In this document: positions 16,867 through 27,477 of the stretch, in pieces
How the letters are laid out: every line of letters starts with the position of its first letter
Numbering within the stretch: position 1 is the stretch's first letter
DNA from: an uncultured Prevotella sp.
Lineage (GTDB): Bacteria > Bacteroidota > Bacteroidia > Bacteroidales > Bacteroidaceae
Direction of reading: 5' to 3'
NCBI GenBank assembly: GCA_900315775.1
Contig: ONAJ01000002.1
Span: 24,442 to 88,441, forward strand
Length of the DNA: 64,000 bases
The notes under the pieces: generated by a model
What the model saw: only the letters and a program-made list of their open reading frames with translations
Database searches by the model: none
What the model was told of the DNA's origin: nothing
Made by a program: the position numbers and the translations under genes

Positions 16867-19581
16867 TTATAGTTTCTGTTCAACTTCTATCTCGGTGAAC
16901 GTCTCGATGATGTCGCCCACTTGAATGTCGTTGAAGTTCACCAGGCTGATACCACACTCAAGACCCGTTGCCACCTCCTTGGCGTCGTCTTTGTAACGCT
17001 TCAGGGCGTCGATGTTTGCTGTGTGTATCACGATACCGTCGCGTACGACGCGTGCCTTGTCTTTCGAGTGTACCTTGCCGTCGATGACAAGACCGCCGGC
17101 AACGGTGCCGACCTTCGAAATCTTGAATACCTGCTTTACCTCTATCTCGCCGGTGACAACTTCTTTCTTCACCTTGTCGAGCATACCCTGCATGGTGGAC
17201 TTGATGTCGTCGATAGCGTCGTAGATGATGGAGTATGTGTTTATCTCGACTCCTTCGCGCTCAGCAAGCTTGCGGGCGTCTGACGAAGGACGTACCTGGA
17301 AGCCTACGATGATAGCCTCAGAAGCGGAAGCCAGCATGACGTCGTTCTCTGAGATTTGTCCTACTGCCTTAGAGATAACATTCACCTGAACCTTCTCTGT
17401 AGAGAGTTTGATGAACGAATCGGACAATGCCTCGATACTTCCGTCGGTATCACCCTTAACGATGATGTTAAGCTCGTGGAACTCACCAAGAGCGAAGCGG
17501 TGTGACAGCTCGTCAAGACCGAGTGTCTTGGTGGTACGCAGCGACTGCTCGCGTTGCAACTGTACACGTTTGTTGGTGATGTCGCGTGCCTCCTGTTCGG
17601 TGTCCATGATGTGGAAGGAGTCTCCTGCCGTAGGAGCACCATTAAGACCGAGTATTATTGCGGGGTCTGCAGGTCCTGCACTCTCTATGCGCTGGTTACG
17701 TTCGTTGAACATAGCCTTGATACGTCCGTAGCTTGTTCCTGCCACGACGACGTCGCCCTGTTTCAGTGTTCCGTTCGACACGAGGACCGTAGAGACATAT
17801 CCGCGACCCTTGTCGAGAGAGCTCTCGATGATGCTACCCGTTGCCTTGCGGTTAGGATTAGCCTTTAGGTCGAGCATCTCTGCCTCGAGGAGCACCTTCT
17901 CGAGGAGCTCATCTACGCCGATACCCTTTTTCGCTGAAATCTCCTGACACTGGTATTTACCGCCCCATTCCTCTACGAGGAGGTTCATCTGTGCGAGGTC
18001 CTCACGAATCTTGTCGGGGTTAGCACCGGGTTTATCAATCTTGTTGATGGCGAATACCATAGGAACGTTAGCTGCCTGTGCGTGAGCTATGGCCTCCTTT
18101 GTGGTAGGCATCACGGAGTCGTCGGCAGCGATGATGATGATAGCGATATCGGTAACCTGTGCTCCACGGGCACGCATAGCGGTGAACGCCTCGTGACCTG
18201 GGGTGTCAAGGAAGGTTATGCGACGACCGTCCTTCAGTTTCACGTTGTAAGCACCGATGTGCTGTGTGATACCTCCTGCCTCACCAGCTATGACGTTGGT
18301 GTTGCGGATGTGGTCAAGGAGCGACGTCTTACCGTGGTCAACGTGTCCCATCACCGTTACTATAGGAGCGCGTGGTATGAGGTCAGTCTCGTCGTCTTCC
18401 TCTTCGGTGATGGCGTTCTGCACCTCAGCGCTAACATATTCCGTCTTAAAGCCGAACTCCTCGGCAACGATGTTTATAGTCTCTGCGTCGAGTCGCTGGT
18501 TGATACTTACCATGATGCCGATAGCCATGCAGGTACCTATGACCTGGTTTACGCCGACGTTCATCATTGTGGCAAGTTCCGATACGGTAACGAACTCTGT
18601 GAGTTTCAGTATCTTGCTCTCTGCGCGCTCCTCAGCCAACTGTGCCTCGAGCTGCTCCTGTACGGCTTCGCGCTTCTCCTTACGATACTTAGCGCCCTTC
18701 TTGTTCTGTGAGGTCTTGCTGGTAAGACGTGCCAGCGTCTCCTTTACCTGACGTGCTACGTCCTCTTCGTTAACCTCGAGCGACTTCTGACGTTTCTTGT
18801 TCTTCTTCTTGTTAGAACCGCCCTGCTGCTGGTTGTTGTTATTATTGTTATTGTGGTTCTTGCCCTGCTGAGGTTGTTTTCCTGCAGCCTCAATGTCCAC
18901 GCGTTCGTTGCGAATGCGCTGACGTTTCTTCTTTTCGGCACCCTGCTGTGCAGACTTCTCCTCGCGCTCCTTGCGACGCTCTTCCTTAGTCTTCTTCTTC
19001 GGACGCGTGCTCTGGTTCAGCGAGTCGAGGTCTATTTTGCCAAGAACGTGGAGTCCTCCGTCGTTCGAAGGAGCAGCCTGTTCTTTCTCTTCCTCTTCTT
19101 CCTGAGGCTCTTCGACAGGCTCTTGGCTTTCAGCGCTCTCTACTACCTCTTCTACTACTTCTTCTGCCGTCTCTTCAACAACAGGAGTAGTTCCTTTACT
19201 CTCCTCAGTGTTTTGAGCGGGTTCAGGAGACGGAGTAGGTGCGGGTGTAGGCTCTTCAGGTTTCGGGTCGAGGTCTATTTTTCCAAGCGGCTTATACTGC
19301 TGGCGTACTTCGACGTGAATGACCTGTTCCTCTTTAGGAGTATGCTCTTCGCGTTTCTTCTCCTTCTCCTTGGGTTTCTTCAAGAACAGGTTGGCAGCTT
19401 GGTTGTGCACCTCCTGGTCCTTGCTGAACTGACTCTTCAGGGCTTCGTACTGCTCGTCGCTGAGTTTGAAACTCAGGTCAGCACGAATCTCGCCAAGCTT
19501 CGTCTTCTTCTCCAGATACTCCACTGCTGTCTGGAGACCGATGTTCAGTTCTCGGATTGCTTTACTTAACCTTATACTCAT
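16867..19581 (-). CDS. infB: translation initiation factor IF-2
   Basis: IF-2 is the GTPase that places initiator tRNA on the 30S subunit and joins the subunits. The 904-residue product has the N-terminal IF2_N-like helix block, a long charged linker rich in Pro/Glu and Lys/Arg with an Asn/Gln run near residue 250, then the G domain with [20 protein letters not shown] (about 402-421), DTPGHEAF and NKIDK motifs, followed by the beta-barrel domains II-IV. It is the last gene of the S41-rimP-nusA-infB operon; nusA-infB linkage is widespread in bacteria. Confidence 0.98.
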   Translation of the reverse strand: MSIRLSKAIRELNIGLQTAVEYLEKKTKLGEIRADLSFKLSDEQYEALKSQFSKDQEVHNQAANLFLKKPKEKEKKREEHTPKEEQVIHVEVRQQYKPLGKIDLDPKPEEPTPAPTPSPEPAQNTEESKGTTPVVEETAEEVVEEVVESAESQEPVEEPQEEEEEKEQAAPSNDGGLHVLGKIDLDSLNQSTRPKKKTKEERRKEREEKSAQQGAEKKKRQRIRNERVDIEAAGKQPQQGKNHNNNNNNNQQQGGSNKKKNKKRQKSLEVNEEDVARQVKETLARLTSKTSQNKKGAKYRKEKREAVQEQLEAQLAEERAESKILKLTEFVTVSELATMMNVGVNQVIGTCMAIGIMVSINQRLDAETINIVAEEFGFKTEYVSAEVQNAITEEEDDETDLIPRAPIVTVMGHVDHGKTSLLDHIRNTNVIAGEAGGITQHIGAYNVKLKDGRRITFLDTPGHEAFTAMRARGAQVTDIAIIIIAADDSVMPTTKEAIAHAQAANVPMVFAINKIDKPGANPDKIREDLAQMNLLVEEWGGKYQCQEISAKKGIGVDELLEKVLLEAEMLDLKANPNRKATGSIIESSLDKGRGYVSTVLVSNGTLKQGDVVVAGTSYGRIKAMFNERNQRIESAGPADPAIILGLNGAPTAGDSFHIMDTEQEARDITNKRVQLQREQSLRTTKTLGLDELSHRFALGEFHELNIIVKGDTDGSIEALSDSFIKLSTEKVQVNVISKAVGQISENDVMLASASEAIIVGFQVRPSSDARKLAEREGVEINTYSIIYDAIDDIKSTMQGMLDKVKKEVVTGEIEVKQVFKISKVGTVAGGLVIDGKVHSKDKARVVRDGIVIHTANIDALKRYKDDAKEVATGLECGISLVNFNDIQVGDIIETFTEIEVEQKL

Positions 19582-19661
19582 CTATTTGATTTACTATTTT
19601 ACTATTTACTATTTACTATTTATTTAGTAATTTAGTAATTTACTATTTTACTATTTACTAT
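19582..19661. repeat. TTTACTA simple repeats in the nusA-infB spacer
   Basis: Nearly the whole 80-bp gap consists of repeats of TTTACTA and TAATTTAG. There is room for an infB ribosome site only at its downstream edge, and no terminator is visible. Confidence 0.75.
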
Positions 19662-20924
19662 TTATTCGAACTCTGCCCTGAGGACTTCCAAGAGGTGATC
19701 TACGGTTTCTTCCTCGAGGTCTGCCTTCTCTACCAACATCTCGCGTGGAGCGTTGAGTACCTGTTTAGCGGTGTCAAGACCGATAGACTTGATGGCGTCG
19801 ATAACCCACTGGTCAATCTCGTCAGAGAACTCGTCCAGGTAGATATCCTCGTCAGCCTCGCTGTCGTCAACCTCACGGAATACGTCGATAGTATATTCTG
19901 TCAGCATACTTGCCAGCTTGATGTTCAGACCACCACGACCTATGGCGAGACTAACCTCCTCGGGACGCAGATAAACCTCTGCCTTCTTGTTCTCCTCGTC
20001 GATGGTAAGACTTGAAATCTTTGCAGGGCTCAGTGCGCGCTGAATGAACAGTTTGGTGTTGCTGGTGTAGTTGATGACGTCAATGTTCTCGCCGTTCAGC
20101 TCGCGTACTATTCCGTGTACACGACTACCCTTGACACCCACGCAGGCTCCTACTGGGTCGATGCGCTCGTCGTAGCTCTCTACGGCAATTTTTGCGCGCT
20201 CGCCAGGCATACGTGCTATCTTCTTGATGGTGATAAGACCGTCGGCAATTTCGGGCACCTCAGCCTCGAGCAGACGTTCCATGAATACTGGTGATGTACG
20301 ACTTAGGTAAATCTTCGGATTGTTATTGTCGTTTGTTACCTGGTGAATCACGGCGCGTACTGTCTCGCCCTTGCGATATTTGTCGTTAGGAATCTGCTCT
20401 GCCTTTGGCAGTATGAGTTCGTTGTTCTCGTCGTCAACGAGCAGCACCTCGCGCTTCCATACCTGATAAACCTCACCGCTGATAACCTGTCCTACGCGCT
20501 CCTTGTACTTGTTGTACAGGCTGTCGTGAACCAGTTCCAGCACCTTTGAAGCCAGCGTCTGACGCAGGTTAAGTATGGCGCGACGACCAAACTTGGCAAA
20601 GTCAACGTGTTCGCTGACTTCCTCGCCAACCTCGTAGTCGTCCTCAATCTTACGTGCATCAGAGAGTGATATCTCCTTGTTCTCGTCCTTAACCTCTCCG
20701 TCGGCTACCACCTCACGGTTACGGTATATCTCGAAGTCGCCCTTGTCGGGATTCACGATGACGTCGAAGTTATCGTCGCTGCCGAACATCTTGGCGAGCA
20801 CGTTACGAAAACTCTCTTCGAGCACACTGACAAGTGTTGTGCGGTCTATGTTCTTTGTCTCTGTAAATTCTTTAAAGGTGTCTATCATGCTTATCGCATT
20901 CACCTCGTTCTTTGCTGTTGCCAT
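19662..20924 (-). CDS. nusA: transcription termination/antitermination factor NusA
   Basis: NusA binds RNA polymerase and nascent RNA to affect pausing, termination and antitermination. The 420-residue product has the N-terminal polymerase-binding domain, an S1 domain (around GQVISGEVYQVWKREVLLVD, about residues 142-160), and two KH domains (around ERIDPVGACVGVKGSRVHGI and EEVSLAIGRGGLNIKLASML). An acidic C-terminal region follows, without the extra AR domains of E. coli NusA. It begins 1 bp after the rimP stop. Confidence 0.97.
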   Translation of the reverse strand: MATAKNEVNAISMIDTFKEFTETKNIDRTTLVSVLEESFRNVLAKMFGSDDNFDVIVNPDKGDFEIYRNREVVADGEVKDENKEISLSDARKIEDDYEVGEEVSEHVDFAKFGRRAILNLRQTLASKVLELVHDSLYNKYKERVGQVISGEVYQVWKREVLLVDDENNELILPKAEQIPNDKYRKGETVRAVIHQVTNDNNNPKIYLSRTSPVFMERLLEAEVPEIADGLITIKKIARMPGERAKIAVESYDERIDPVGACVGVKGSRVHGIVRELNGENIDVINYTSNTKLFIQRALSPAKISSLTIDEENKKAEVYLRPEEVSLAIGRGGLNIKLASMLTEYTIDVFREVDDSEADEDIYLDEFSDEIDQWVIDAIKSIGLDTAKQVLNAPREMLVEKADLEEETVDHLLEVLRAEFE

Positions 20925-20925
20925 T

Positions 20926-21393
20926 TTACTTGAAAGATATTAGATATTTTGTATATTTCACTTTATCCATTTCGAAGGCGTGGTCCACCTGCTGCAGCTC
21001 GGGACGTTTCTTGCCTTCTACCTTCACCTTCTCTTCTGCTGTTACGGTGAAGTTGTTACCATTTACCTCCTTAAGTATTCCACGGTATTTCTTTCCGTCA
21101 GCGTCGAGAACCTCCACTTCTTTTCCTACGAAGTTCTTGTATTGACGTGCCACTTTGAAGGGCTGTCCCAGTCCTGCCGAGCCAACCTCCAGTTCGTAGT
21201 CTTCTTCGTCGCGACTGAGATGGTCCTCAATGTATCTGCTCAACTCAACACAGTCTTCAATCCACACACCATCGGCGTGGTCAATCTCAACGACAATCCT
21301 GTCGTCGGTGCTAATTTCAATGTCCACAAGGAAGTACTCCTTGCCTTCTAACCACTGGTCAACCAGTTCTTTTACAACGTTTTTACTAATCAT
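20926..21393 (-). CDS. rimP: ribosome maturation factor RimP
   Basis: RimP helps assemble the 30S subunit. The 155-residue protein has the family block YFLVDIEISTDDRIVVEIDHADGV, then the EDYELEVGSAGLGQPFKVARQY signature (about residues 80-101), and the C-terminal SH3-like domain. Its ATG overlaps the TGA of the S41 protease gene (ATGA), and nusA follows directly. The rimP-nusA-infB order is conserved across bacteria, which supports the call. Confidence 0.96.
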   Translation of the reverse strand: MISKNVVKELVDQWLEGKEYFLVDIEISTDDRIVVEIDHADGVWIEDCVELSRYIEDHLSRDEEDYELEVGSAGLGQPFKVARQYKNFVGKEVEVLDADGKKYRGILKEVNGNNFTVTAEEKVKVEGKKRPELQQVDHAFEMDKVKYTKYLISFK

Positions 21394-22940
21394 TTTTTAT
21401 TATTGAAAAATTTCAATGCTTCTTCGTATTGACGGTCATTGCGCAGCGCTACCTGTACAATACCCTTTTGATAGTAGTATGCAGCCACGATGTCTGCAAC
21501 TATAGCCTGTTTTATTATCTTCTTGTGCCGGTCGAGGTCGCGTGCCAGGTTGTGCTGCAGTTTCTTCTCCAGCTGTTCAAACTCTGTCTTCGCGTCGTCA
21601 TAGTAGCCCTCGAACTCCATAATCTTCTTCAGCTCCTTCATTACCTTAGCACTCTGCGGGTCGTATGTGAATCCGCTTGTGAGCACCCGCTGTTTGAACT
21701 CGTCGTACTCCTCGTCGGTGAGGTCGAAGTCCTTTGCTGGTACTATTGTGGGGTGCTTCTGCAGGTAGTCCTTGACGTATTCGAACATTACCTCCGTAGA
21801 ATCTACTCCTGAGGCGCTCAGGTAGAACACTATGTTGGGCAGCGAGTCTGCCTTTACCTCTAAGTCGGGCACTACACCTGTTCCCTGTACACAGCGTCCG
21901 CTGGGCAGGTAGTACTTACTTGTAGTAAGCTTAAGCTGTCCGTTGTAGGGCAGGTCTATAGGTACCTGTACCAGTCCTTTTCCGAAGGTCTTTGTACCCA
22001 GTATGGTAGCACGCTTATAGTCCTGCAGTGCACCACTTGTTATCTCGCTTGCCGACGCTGTCTCTCCGTTTACCAGCACCACCATAGGTGTTATGGTGTC
22101 TATGGGTTCTACCGTCGTCTTGTATTCGCTCTTTGCCCTTGCTATCTTACCCTTTGTCGTCACCACCGTCTTTCCCTTTGGTACGAACATATTGACAATC
22201 TTTACTGCCTCGCTCAACGAACCGCCGCCGTTACCTCTGAGGTCGAGTACCAGGTTTTTTATTCCCTGTTTCTTCAGGTCTATCAGGGCGTAGCGGAACT
22301 CCTTGGCGCAGTCCTCTGTAAAGCTGTTCAGGTTTATGTATCCCACGCTGTCGTTCTCCACACCGTAGTATGGCATTGCGGGCAACTGTATAGGACGTCG
22401 TGTAATTTTCTTCTCAATAGTCTTTCCTGTCTCCGGACGGCGCACCTTCAGAAGGAATGTGGTGCCGGCATCGCCGCGCAGGTGGTTACTGACGTAAGCC
22501 ACGTCCTTGTCGGTCATCACCGAGTCGTCAATGCTGAGTATCTCGTCGCCCTTCTTCAGTCCTGCCTCCTGTGCCGGAGTGCCCTCGTAGGGTTCGTCGA
22601 TGACTACTCTCTTATCCTTCAGGTTGTAGCGTATCAGTGCTCCGATGCCCGCATACTTGCCGGTAATCATTGTGCGTAGCTCCTTTGTCTTGTCCTCAGG
22701 ATAATATACTGTGTAAGGGTCCAGACTGCGCAACATAGCGCTGATACCTGTGCCTACGGTCTTCTCTGCATCCAACGTATCTACGTACATCATGTCCAAG
22801 CCACGATATATGGAGTTGAAAATCTCAAGACTCTTCGACATCTTGAAATTCGCATCTTCCTGCGCTGTCACAGCAGTAGTGCACAGCAACATCAACGCTG
22901 CTGCTATCACTCTGCACACATTGTATCTCTTATCTTGCAT
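21390..22940 (-). CDS. S41 family carboxy-terminal processing protease
   Basis: The 516-residue protein has a signal peptide or membrane anchor (residues 8-26), a PDZ domain (around GLKKGDEILSIDDSVM) and the tail-specific protease domain. The catalytic Ser is in ETASASEITSGAL and the Lys in GTKTFGKGLVQ. Such periplasmic proteases cut proteins near their C-termini. It is first in the operon with rimP, nusA and infB, an arrangement found in several Bacteroidetes. It may set expression of the translation genes but has no known functional tie to them. Confidence 0.93.
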   Translation of the reverse strand: MQDKRYNVCRVIAAALMLLCTTAVTAQEDANFKMSKSLEIFNSIYRGLDMMYVDTLDAEKTVGTGISAMLRSLDPYTVYYPEDKTKELRTMITGKYAGIGALIRYNLKDKRVVIDEPYEGTPAQEAGLKKGDEILSIDDSVMTDKDVAYVSNHLRGDAGTTFLLKVRRPETGKTIEKKITRRPIQLPAMPYYGVENDSVGYINLNSFTEDCAKEFRYALIDLKKQGIKNLVLDLRGNGGGSLSEAVKIVNMFVPKGKTVVTTKGKIARAKSEYKTTVEPIDTITPMVVLVNGETASASEITSGALQDYKRATILGTKTFGKGLVQVPIDLPYNGQLKLTTSKYYLPSGRCVQGTGVVPDLEVKADSLPNIVFYLSASGVDSTEVMFEYVKDYLQKHPTIVPAKDFDLTDEEYDEFKQRVLTSGFTYDPQSAKVMKELKKIMEFEGYYDDAKTEFEQLEKKLQHNLARDLDRHKKIIKQAIVADIVAAYYYQKGIVQVALRNDRQYEEALKFFNNKK

Positions 22941-23023
22941 ATTCCTTGTTTATAATAAAAAAACCAGAAAGTCACTGTGTGACTCCCTAGTCCATCGTAC
23001 ACTATAATATTATAATGTGGGTG

Positions 23024-23031
23024 CAAAGGTA
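23024..23031 (-). promoter_or_regulatory. promoter -7 box for the S41-rimP-nusA-infB operon
   Basis: TACCTTTG on the minus strand matches TAnnTTTG. It lies about 84 nt upstream of the S41 start and just beyond the end of the AsmA-like gene, so the operon has its own start. Confidence 0.65.
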
Positions 23032-23062
23032 AGCATTATTGAGTAAAACACCAAAAAAAACT

Positions 23063-25129
23063 TCAATTTTCTTCTATTTTTGCTGCTTTTGCTGCTTCCT
23101 TTTCTGCTTTTTTAGCTGCTTTGGCGGCAGCTTTCTCTGCCTTACGCTTTTCCTTCTCAGCCTTCTTGGCGTCTTTTTCGGCTTGTTTTGCTTGTTTCTT
23201 CGCCTCCTTCTCCGCCTTTATCTTGTCGCGTTCCTCTTTGCTTTTGCCGCTATGGATGCTCATCTTAGGCTTTATCTTCGTCTTCTTCATCTCATCGGTA
23301 TTGGTGAAGGTGAAGTCGCATCCGAGATCAACGAACTTGCCTGGCGAGAACAGGTGACCTGTGGCGAGGGCGCCGTCGCTGTCGATGGTTATCTTGACGT
23401 CTTTGACCTTAATGAACTTATAGCTTGCCTTATCTACGACGGCATCGATATGACCTATTGGCAGTTTGCCACCCTTCAGACGACGCATCTTCGCGGTACG
23501 CGGTTTGGAGATGTCGAACTGGAAGTTGGCAGAGGCTCCTACGTCACCAATGTCGGGCATGTCGAGAATCTTACCCAGCTTTACCGATTTGCCTCTCACG
23601 GCACCAGTGAGGTACTTGGTGAGACTGTTAATCATGAAGTTGAAGTCCAGATTGCCGTGTGGCGAGGTGAGTACTCCGCGGAAGAGCACACGTTTCCACA
23701 GCACGTCGAAAGAACCTATGTAGCCTATTGTTCCGAGGAGGTCAACCTGCTTCATCATGAACTTCTTGACAACGAACTGATTGATGATTTTTGTCTTTAT
23801 GGCACCACGTGCCGCCATCTTGTTGACATCGAAGTGGACGTTGAGTTTATACTTGTCTCGGAGGTTTGTGATGTATCCTGTGGCGTTGATGGTAAGCAGT
23901 TTGTCGTCGGTGAAGACGAAGACGTCGGTGAAACGCATACCATTAGCATCGCCGACAAGACGTGTCCTGAGGTTCAGTGGTAGTGTGAAATGTGAGAGCA
24001 CAGGAGCGAAAGGACGCGAGATGTCGCGAAGTTGTGTGCGACCTGTTATCACGGACGTGCTGTAGTACATTAAGGAGTCAGCAGGATTTTTCTTCTTATT
24101 AGGCAACTTGATATAAGCGGTGTCGATGTTCAGCGTGGTGTTAATCTGTTGTACCATGATATCACGAAGATGAACCTGCTTGCCGACAATCCTTGCCTTA
24201 GCACGGAGGTCGCGGATGTCGATACCCGTTGCGGCATCGCGTGCCACACCGCGGTCTAACCACACTGCTATGGAGTCCTTGCCAAGATATTTCAGTGTGA
24301 GGTCAAGGTCGGAAACGATGTCAAGATGTCCTGCGTCGAACCATCCGCGCTTAGGACGACCGGTATTACGTCGCGGTTTGCTGTTGTCGGTCTTGAAGTG
24401 AAGACCCTTAACCATTACTTGCGGGAACTTAGAACGTACCTCGCTGACCTTGAGGAAGTTCTTCACGGGACCTTTCTTTGTCTTACCCATCCACGAGGTC
24501 TCGAAATCCTTGATAACTATCTTCAGCTTTTCACGAGGAATCTCCTCGAGTTTTTCACCCGTATATTCTGCTCCGGTGAGACGCAACTCCTTGAGCTTCA
24601 TGTGGTTCTGGTTGTAGCGCAGCTCTATGTCGCTAAGTTCTAAGTTGTCCAGTTTAAGTTCAAAAGTATTCTTCTTGTCTTTCTTCTCTTTGGCCTTGTC
24701 CTTTGACTTCTTGTCTTTCTTAAACGCATCGAGGACAAACTGGAAGTTGGCGGCGCTGTCAGGACGCTCTTTGTAGAGGTTGGCACGCAGTCCGCGAACC
24801 TCGATAGACGATACGGACACACGATTCTGGAGCATAGGAAGCAGGTCGGCATGAACCTCGAGAGCATCCATATCAAACATCTTACGCTTCTGCAGGTCTT
24901 CTACCTCAAGTCCGAAAAGGAACAGGTCGCCGTCGAAAACGCTAAAGCCCACGCTGTCAAGTTCTACGTGAGTGCCGAGTGTCTCGGTGAGATAATCCGT
25001 AGCACGCGACTTCATCCACGACTGGAAACTACCGGTATGGATAATAAATGTCGTTGCAAGAACAACTACCACAACAAAGGCCAACAGACCTCCTAAAACC
25101 TTTAGCGAAATGACAAGATAACGTTTCAT
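23063..25129 (-). CDS. AsmA-like / DUF748-like membrane-anchored protein
   Basis: The 688-residue protein starts with a single N-terminal membrane segment (KRYLVISLKVLGGLLAFVVV), followed by an AsmA-like periplasmic region with LSDIELRYNQ, a motif common to AsmA-like lipid-transfer and envelope proteins. The C-terminal 65 residues are almost only Lys, Ala and Glu (KAEKEAKKQAKQAEKD...), forming a likely long charged helix. I chose the ATG at 25129 because it gives the membrane anchor directly after a promoter box. AsmA-like proteins are linked to outer-membrane lipid homeostasis; the role here is inferred. Confidence 0.8.
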   Translation of the reverse strand: MKRYLVISLKVLGGLLAFVVVVVLATTFIIHTGSFQSWMKSRATDYLTETLGTHVELDSVGFSVFDGDLFLFGLEVEDLQKRKMFDMDALEVHADLLPMLQNRVSVSSIEVRGLRANLYKERPDSAANFQFVLDAFKKDKKSKDKAKEKKDKKNTFELKLDNLELSDIELRYNQNHMKLKELRLTGAEYTGEKLEEIPREKLKIVIKDFETSWMGKTKKGPVKNFLKVSEVRSKFPQVMVKGLHFKTDNSKPRRNTGRPKRGWFDAGHLDIVSDLDLTLKYLGKDSIAVWLDRGVARDAATGIDIRDLRAKARIVGKQVHLRDIMVQQINTTLNIDTAYIKLPNKKKNPADSLMYYSTSVITGRTQLRDISRPFAPVLSHFTLPLNLRTRLVGDANGMRFTDVFVFTDDKLLTINATGYITNLRDKYKLNVHFDVNKMAARGAIKTKIINQFVVKKFMMKQVDLLGTIGYIGSFDVLWKRVLFRGVLTSPHGNLDFNFMINSLTKYLTGAVRGKSVKLGKILDMPDIGDVGASANFQFDISKPRTAKMRRLKGGKLPIGHIDAVVDKASYKFIKVKDVKITIDSDGALATGHLFSPGKFVDLGCDFTFTNTDEMKKTKIKPKMSIHSGKSKEERDKIKAEKEAKKQAKQAEKDAKKAEKEKRKAEKAAAKAAKKAEKEAAKAAKIEEN

Positions 25130-25134
25130 GGGGA

Positions 25135-25142
25135 CAAAGTTA
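25135..25142 (-). promoter_or_regulatory. promoter -7 box for the AsmA-like gene
   Basis: TAACTTTG on the minus strand matches TAnnTTTG and ends 6 nt from the ATG, so the transcript may have no leader at all. Confidence 0.55.
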
Positions 25143-25185
25143 CAAAAAAACATATATAAATAAAGGTGTAATTGTGAATTTTTTG

Positions 25186-25193
25186 TACTTTTG
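25186..25193 (+). promoter_or_regulatory. promoter -7 box for the PL9 gene
   Basis: TACTTTTG matches TAnnTTTG and lies 28 nt before the ATG at 25222. Confidence 0.6.
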
Positions 25194-25221
25194 TGCCGAA
25201 TAAACAACAAAACAAACTATT

Positions 25222-27477
25222 ATGAATACTTATAAGCTTAAAATGGCACTGTGTTTCCTGACGTGTTCGTTGTTTGCAAACGTCATTAGCGCACGCCAGT
25301 TGTGGATAGAGCCAGGCACTAATCCGCAACCTGTTATAGAAGCCCTCGTGGCTGGCGACACCCTGTGGGTAAAGGCGGGAGTGTATGACAATATCGACGA
25401 CATGATTAATGTGCGACACAGTGGTACTCGCCATCATCGTATCTGTGTGTTCGGATATGGCGACGGAAGAGCCGTCTTTGACTTTAAGAACCAGCCGCAT
25501 ACGGGTGATGACAATGCGGGACAATATAGGGGAGTGCTCATGAACCCCTGTGCCGACTACTGGTATTGGCGCGACATAGACTTCACTCATGCCGCCGATA
25601 ATGGAATGAAACTGGAAGCATCGTACTGTGTCATAGAGCGATGTAACTTCTATCGTAACGGTGATACAGGACTACAACTGGGATTTGATAAAGATGGCAA
25701 TGGAGGTAACAACCGTAACCAGAAATTCCTCTATGGACGATATAACCAGATTATCAATTGCGACTCATACTACAACTATGATGTGCAAAGCCACGGAGGA
25801 AATGCCGACGGTTTTGCTAATAAGCTCTATCCAGGACCAGGCAATGAGTGGCACGGAGACCGCTGCTGGGGAAATAGTGACGACGGATGGGACCTTTACT
25901 ATGCTGCATACCCCTGCATGATAGAAAACTGCTGGGCAATATGGAACGGATATCTTGAGGACGGCTCTATAGGTGTTAATGGTAACGGCTTCAAACAGGG
26001 TGGCAACAAACAAGGTGGTGGTTCGTACGGAGCACACATATTCATGAACTGTGTGGCAGCGTACAACCTGTATCACGGCTTTGACCAGAATAATCACAAC
26101 GAGGGCAACTGGATAATAAACTGTACAGCCTTTGGCAATAAACAGGTGAACTTCCGCTTTAACTGCGATGTAGAAATGTTGGGAGGAACAGTATTTCACT
26201 TACGTAACTGTCTCGGATTCCGTCCGGGCGAGGCAAATCATCGCTTCGGAGATATGTGGCCCGACTCAAAGGCTACCAACTGGCAGGACATCCTGGGAGT
26301 GTCTCCACAATATAATATGGGGAAGGGAACAAATCCGGAAACAGGACAGGAGTACGTACGCATAAGCGCTAAGGACTGGCCTGACTACGACGACCAGTTT
26401 GAGGACATAACACTGGAGACTGCTATAGGACCAAGACAGCCTAACGGAGAACTTCCGCTGGGATTCGCACGACTGAAGGAAAACAGCATCTTCGTGGATA
26501 AGGGCGTAGAGATAAAAGACCTGAAGTGTGAGGACATCTTCCAAGAGCAGTATAAACTGCCCGGAGCATGGCTCGACGACTACTCTACAACAGTTACTTT
26601 GCCCTTCGCAGGGGCTGCCCCAGACTATGGTGCTTACGAACAGGGTATGGAACGTCCAACATATAATACGCTGGAGATGCTTCCTGTTAACGACGGCACT
26701 ATGTTCGACGTTATGGAGGTGAACAAAATAGGCGATAAGTGGTACAAAGAACTGAAATTTATTGATGACGAGTTGTTCCAGACAACAGCACTGAATGAAG
26801 AGACGGCAAAGTACATCACGGATGCAAGTACACAAAATAGTGTTAATCCGACATACTACGGCAAGAGCGGCAATAAGGAGCAGCGCAAAATGGGACAGCT
26901 CTACGGAGGTGGTACGCTGGGAGCATACAAGGTGGCAAAGAGCGGTGGATTTATAGAACTTACGCTGCCCTCGCTGTCTATGATGCGCTCAGACATGTAT
27001 CCCGCCGGTGACACCACCTTTAAGTTGGAGTGGCACTATGCTGACAACACTGATAGCGGTGATGGCGAGACTGTGAGCTACGACAGACGTTTGCACTGTT
27101 TCGACTTTCTTGCCTACGGCATACCACGCAGTGTGAAGCCTATCGTGGTGAAGTTGACAAATACTGGCGGTCAGGACCTCTACCTCACAGACCTGTTGGT
27201 AAGTGGTTTTGAGGAAACAGAAGAACCACAACCGATAACTCCTGTTGACGGCATCGTAGATGTAAAGAACAACCACGAGATCTTCTTTACTTCTAACGGC
27301 ATCATTGCCTATGGTGACGTGAAGGAAATAATGGTATATAATGCTGCCGGCATGCTGACAAAGAAATCGGAGAAATCGCAATTCTGCAACCTCTCCGATG
27401 TAGGCAGCGGCATATATACCGTTGTGATTTGTGATAATGACGGCTCTACAACAGTGCGGAAATTCCTAAGGCACTAA
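25222..27477 (+). CDS. PL9-type pectate lyase / right-handed beta-helix protein
   Basis: The 751-residue protein has a signal peptide (about residues 1-24) and a parallel beta-helix of the polysaccharide lyase 9 kind. The blocks GGNADGFANKLYPGPGNEWHGDRCWGNSDDGWDLYYA (split here by function: GNADGFA for calcium binding and NSDDGWDLY for the helix core) are near residues 196-230. PL9 enzymes cut polygalacturonate or rhamnogalacturonan by beta-elimination. A long C-terminal extension has a beta-sandwich-like module and ends in a short tail (STTVRKFLRH) like that of other secreted Prevotella proteins. It converges on, and overlaps by 12 bp, a pectin methylesterase gene. Confidence 0.87.
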   Translation: MNTYKLKMALCFLTCSLFANVISARQLWIEPGTNPQPVIEALVAGDTLWVKAGVYDNIDDMINVRHSGTRHHRICVFGYGDGRAVFDFKNQPHTGDDNAGQYRGVLMNPCADYWYWRDIDFTHAADNGMKLEASYCVIERCNFYRNGDTGLQLGFDKDGNGGNNRNQKFLYGRYNQIINCDSYYNYDVQSHGGNADGFANKLYPGPGNEWHGDRCWGNSDDGWDLYYAAYPCMIENCWAIWNGYLEDGSIGVNGNGFKQGGNKQGGGSYGAHIFMNCVAAYNLYHGFDQNNHNEGNWIINCTAFGNKQVNFRFNCDVEMLGGTVFHLRNCLGFRPGEANHRFGDMWPDSKATNWQDILGVSPQYNMGKGTNPETGQEYVRISAKDWPDYDDQFEDITLETAIGPRQPNGELPLGFARLKENSIFVDKGVEIKDLKCEDIFQEQYKLPGAWLDDYSTTVTLPFAGAAPDYGAYEQGMERPTYNTLEMLPVNDGTMFDVMEVNKIGDKWYKELKFIDDELFQTTALNEETAKYITDASTQNSVNPTYYGKSGNKEQRKMGQLYGGGTLGAYKVAKSGGFIELTLPSLSMMRSDMYPAGDTTFKLEWHYADNTDSGDGETVSYDRRLHCFDFLAYGIPRSVKPIVVKLTNTGGQDLYLTDLLVSGFEETEEPQPITPVDGIVDVKNNHEIFFTSNGIIAYGDVKEIMVYNAAGMLTKKSEKSQFCNLSDVGSGIYTVVICDNDGSTTVRKFLRH